A DNA stretch of 64,000 bases from assembly GCF_027924605.1 (NCBI RefSeq), contig NZ_AP027042.1, positions 2,023,524 through 2,087,523 on the forward strand. The letters are read 5' to 3'. The notes under the pieces were generated by a model. The model ran no database searches. It saw only the letters and a program-made list of their open reading frames with translations, and had not been told where the DNA came from. Below are positions 63,818 through 64,000 of this stretch, in pieces. The stretch is from Dyella sp. GSA-30 (lineage in GTDB: Bacteria; Pseudomonadota; Gammaproteobacteria; Xanthomonadales; Rhodanobacteraceae). The position numbers and the translations under genes were made by a program. Positions within the stretch are counted from its first letter, which is position 1. Every line of letters starts with the position of its first letter.

Positions 63818-64000
63818 ATGCAACATCAGGATCCGATCGTCATTGCCGCGGCCGTACGCACGCCGCTGGGCCGTTTTCTCGGCGAGCTCACGCCGCTCAC
63901 CACGCCCATGCTGGGCGCGAGCGTATTGACGGCGGCGTTACAGCGTTCTGGCCTGGCCGCCGAGCGGGTCAGCGAAACCATCATGGGCTGTGTACTGCCG
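63818..64000 (+). CDS. Acetyl-CoA acetyltransferase (thiolase), 5' part
   Basis: Only the first 61 residues are in the window. PIVIAAAVRTPLGRFLGEL at the start is the thiolase N-terminal pattern, and ETIMGCVLP matches the usual (V/I)xMGxVLx segment just before the active-site Cys region. GAGGT lies about six bases before the ATG. A+T-rich DNA at 63700-63795, with TAATAT near 63777, probably holds the promoter. Reaction: two acetyl-CoA to acetoacetyl-CoA, or 3-ketoacyl-CoA cleavage. Confidence 0.88.
   Translation, partial: MQHQDPIVIAAAVRTPLGRFLGELTPLTTPMLGASVLTAALQRSGLAAERVSETIMGCVLP

Overview
The window reads as chromosomal DNA of a high-GC gammaproteobacterium of the Xanthomonadales, most likely Rhodanobacteraceae (Dyella, Rhodanobacter or Luteibacter type). 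This rests on the Xanthomonas/Caulobacter-type TonB receptor, the H-NS-type DNA-binding protein, the pilT-pilU and pssA-holD-rimI arrangements, and the dispersed palindromic repeats. The assignment is inferred from gene content; no search was run. I saw no tRNA, rRNA, CRISPR array, phage or transposase.

Layout. 1-16.8 kb: the end of a periplasmic adaptor gene, one MacB/LolD-type ABC ATPase, and twelve consecutive FtsX/MacB-type permease genes forming six A+B pairs in head-to-tail order. This is the standout locus. 16.9-20.1 kb: a sigma54-dependent NtrC-type response regulator behind a good -24/-12 promoter, a small secreted protein and a short-loop sensor kinase, the likely regulators of the array. 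20.2-24.2 kb: qmcA-nfeD, a ThrE-type exporter, a Tat-exported intradiol dioxygenase and an H-NS-family protein. 24.5-32.0 kb: proS, a DUF4124 protein, pssA, a probable holD, rimI, a nest of dispersed repeats, and valS. 32.1-44.6 kb: three DUF4328 membrane proteins around a mannan/N-glycan utilisation operon (TonB receptor, GH2 beta-mannosidase, GH125, GH92), all on the minus strand. 44.7-47.8 kb: aroK-aroB-WGR-hemE. 47.8-54.5 kb: small housekeeping genes (YeeZ-like SDR, YbjQ, glycerate kinase-like, pdxH, YjbQ, BtuF-like, yggT, proC). 54.8-57.0 kb: pilT-pilU. 57.0-60.9 kb: a three-gene chaperone-usher fimbrial operon, visibly poorer in G+C. 61-64 kb: a BON protein, a large lipoprotein of unknown function and the start of a thiolase gene.

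How the parts may work together. The adaptor, ATPase and permeases look like a tripartite MacAB-like machine whose membrane part has been multiplied by stepwise duplication of a two-gene unit, with two sequence subfamilies (pairs 1-3 and 4-6) but a single ATPase. The adjacent two-component pair, with a kinase that has almost no periplasmic domain, suggests that the array is induced on demand and that the transporter itself may take part in sensing. In the mannan operon a TonB receptor takes up oligosaccharides, Tat-exported GH92 and GH125 enzymes trim alpha-mannose, and GH2 cleaves the beta-mannosyl core.
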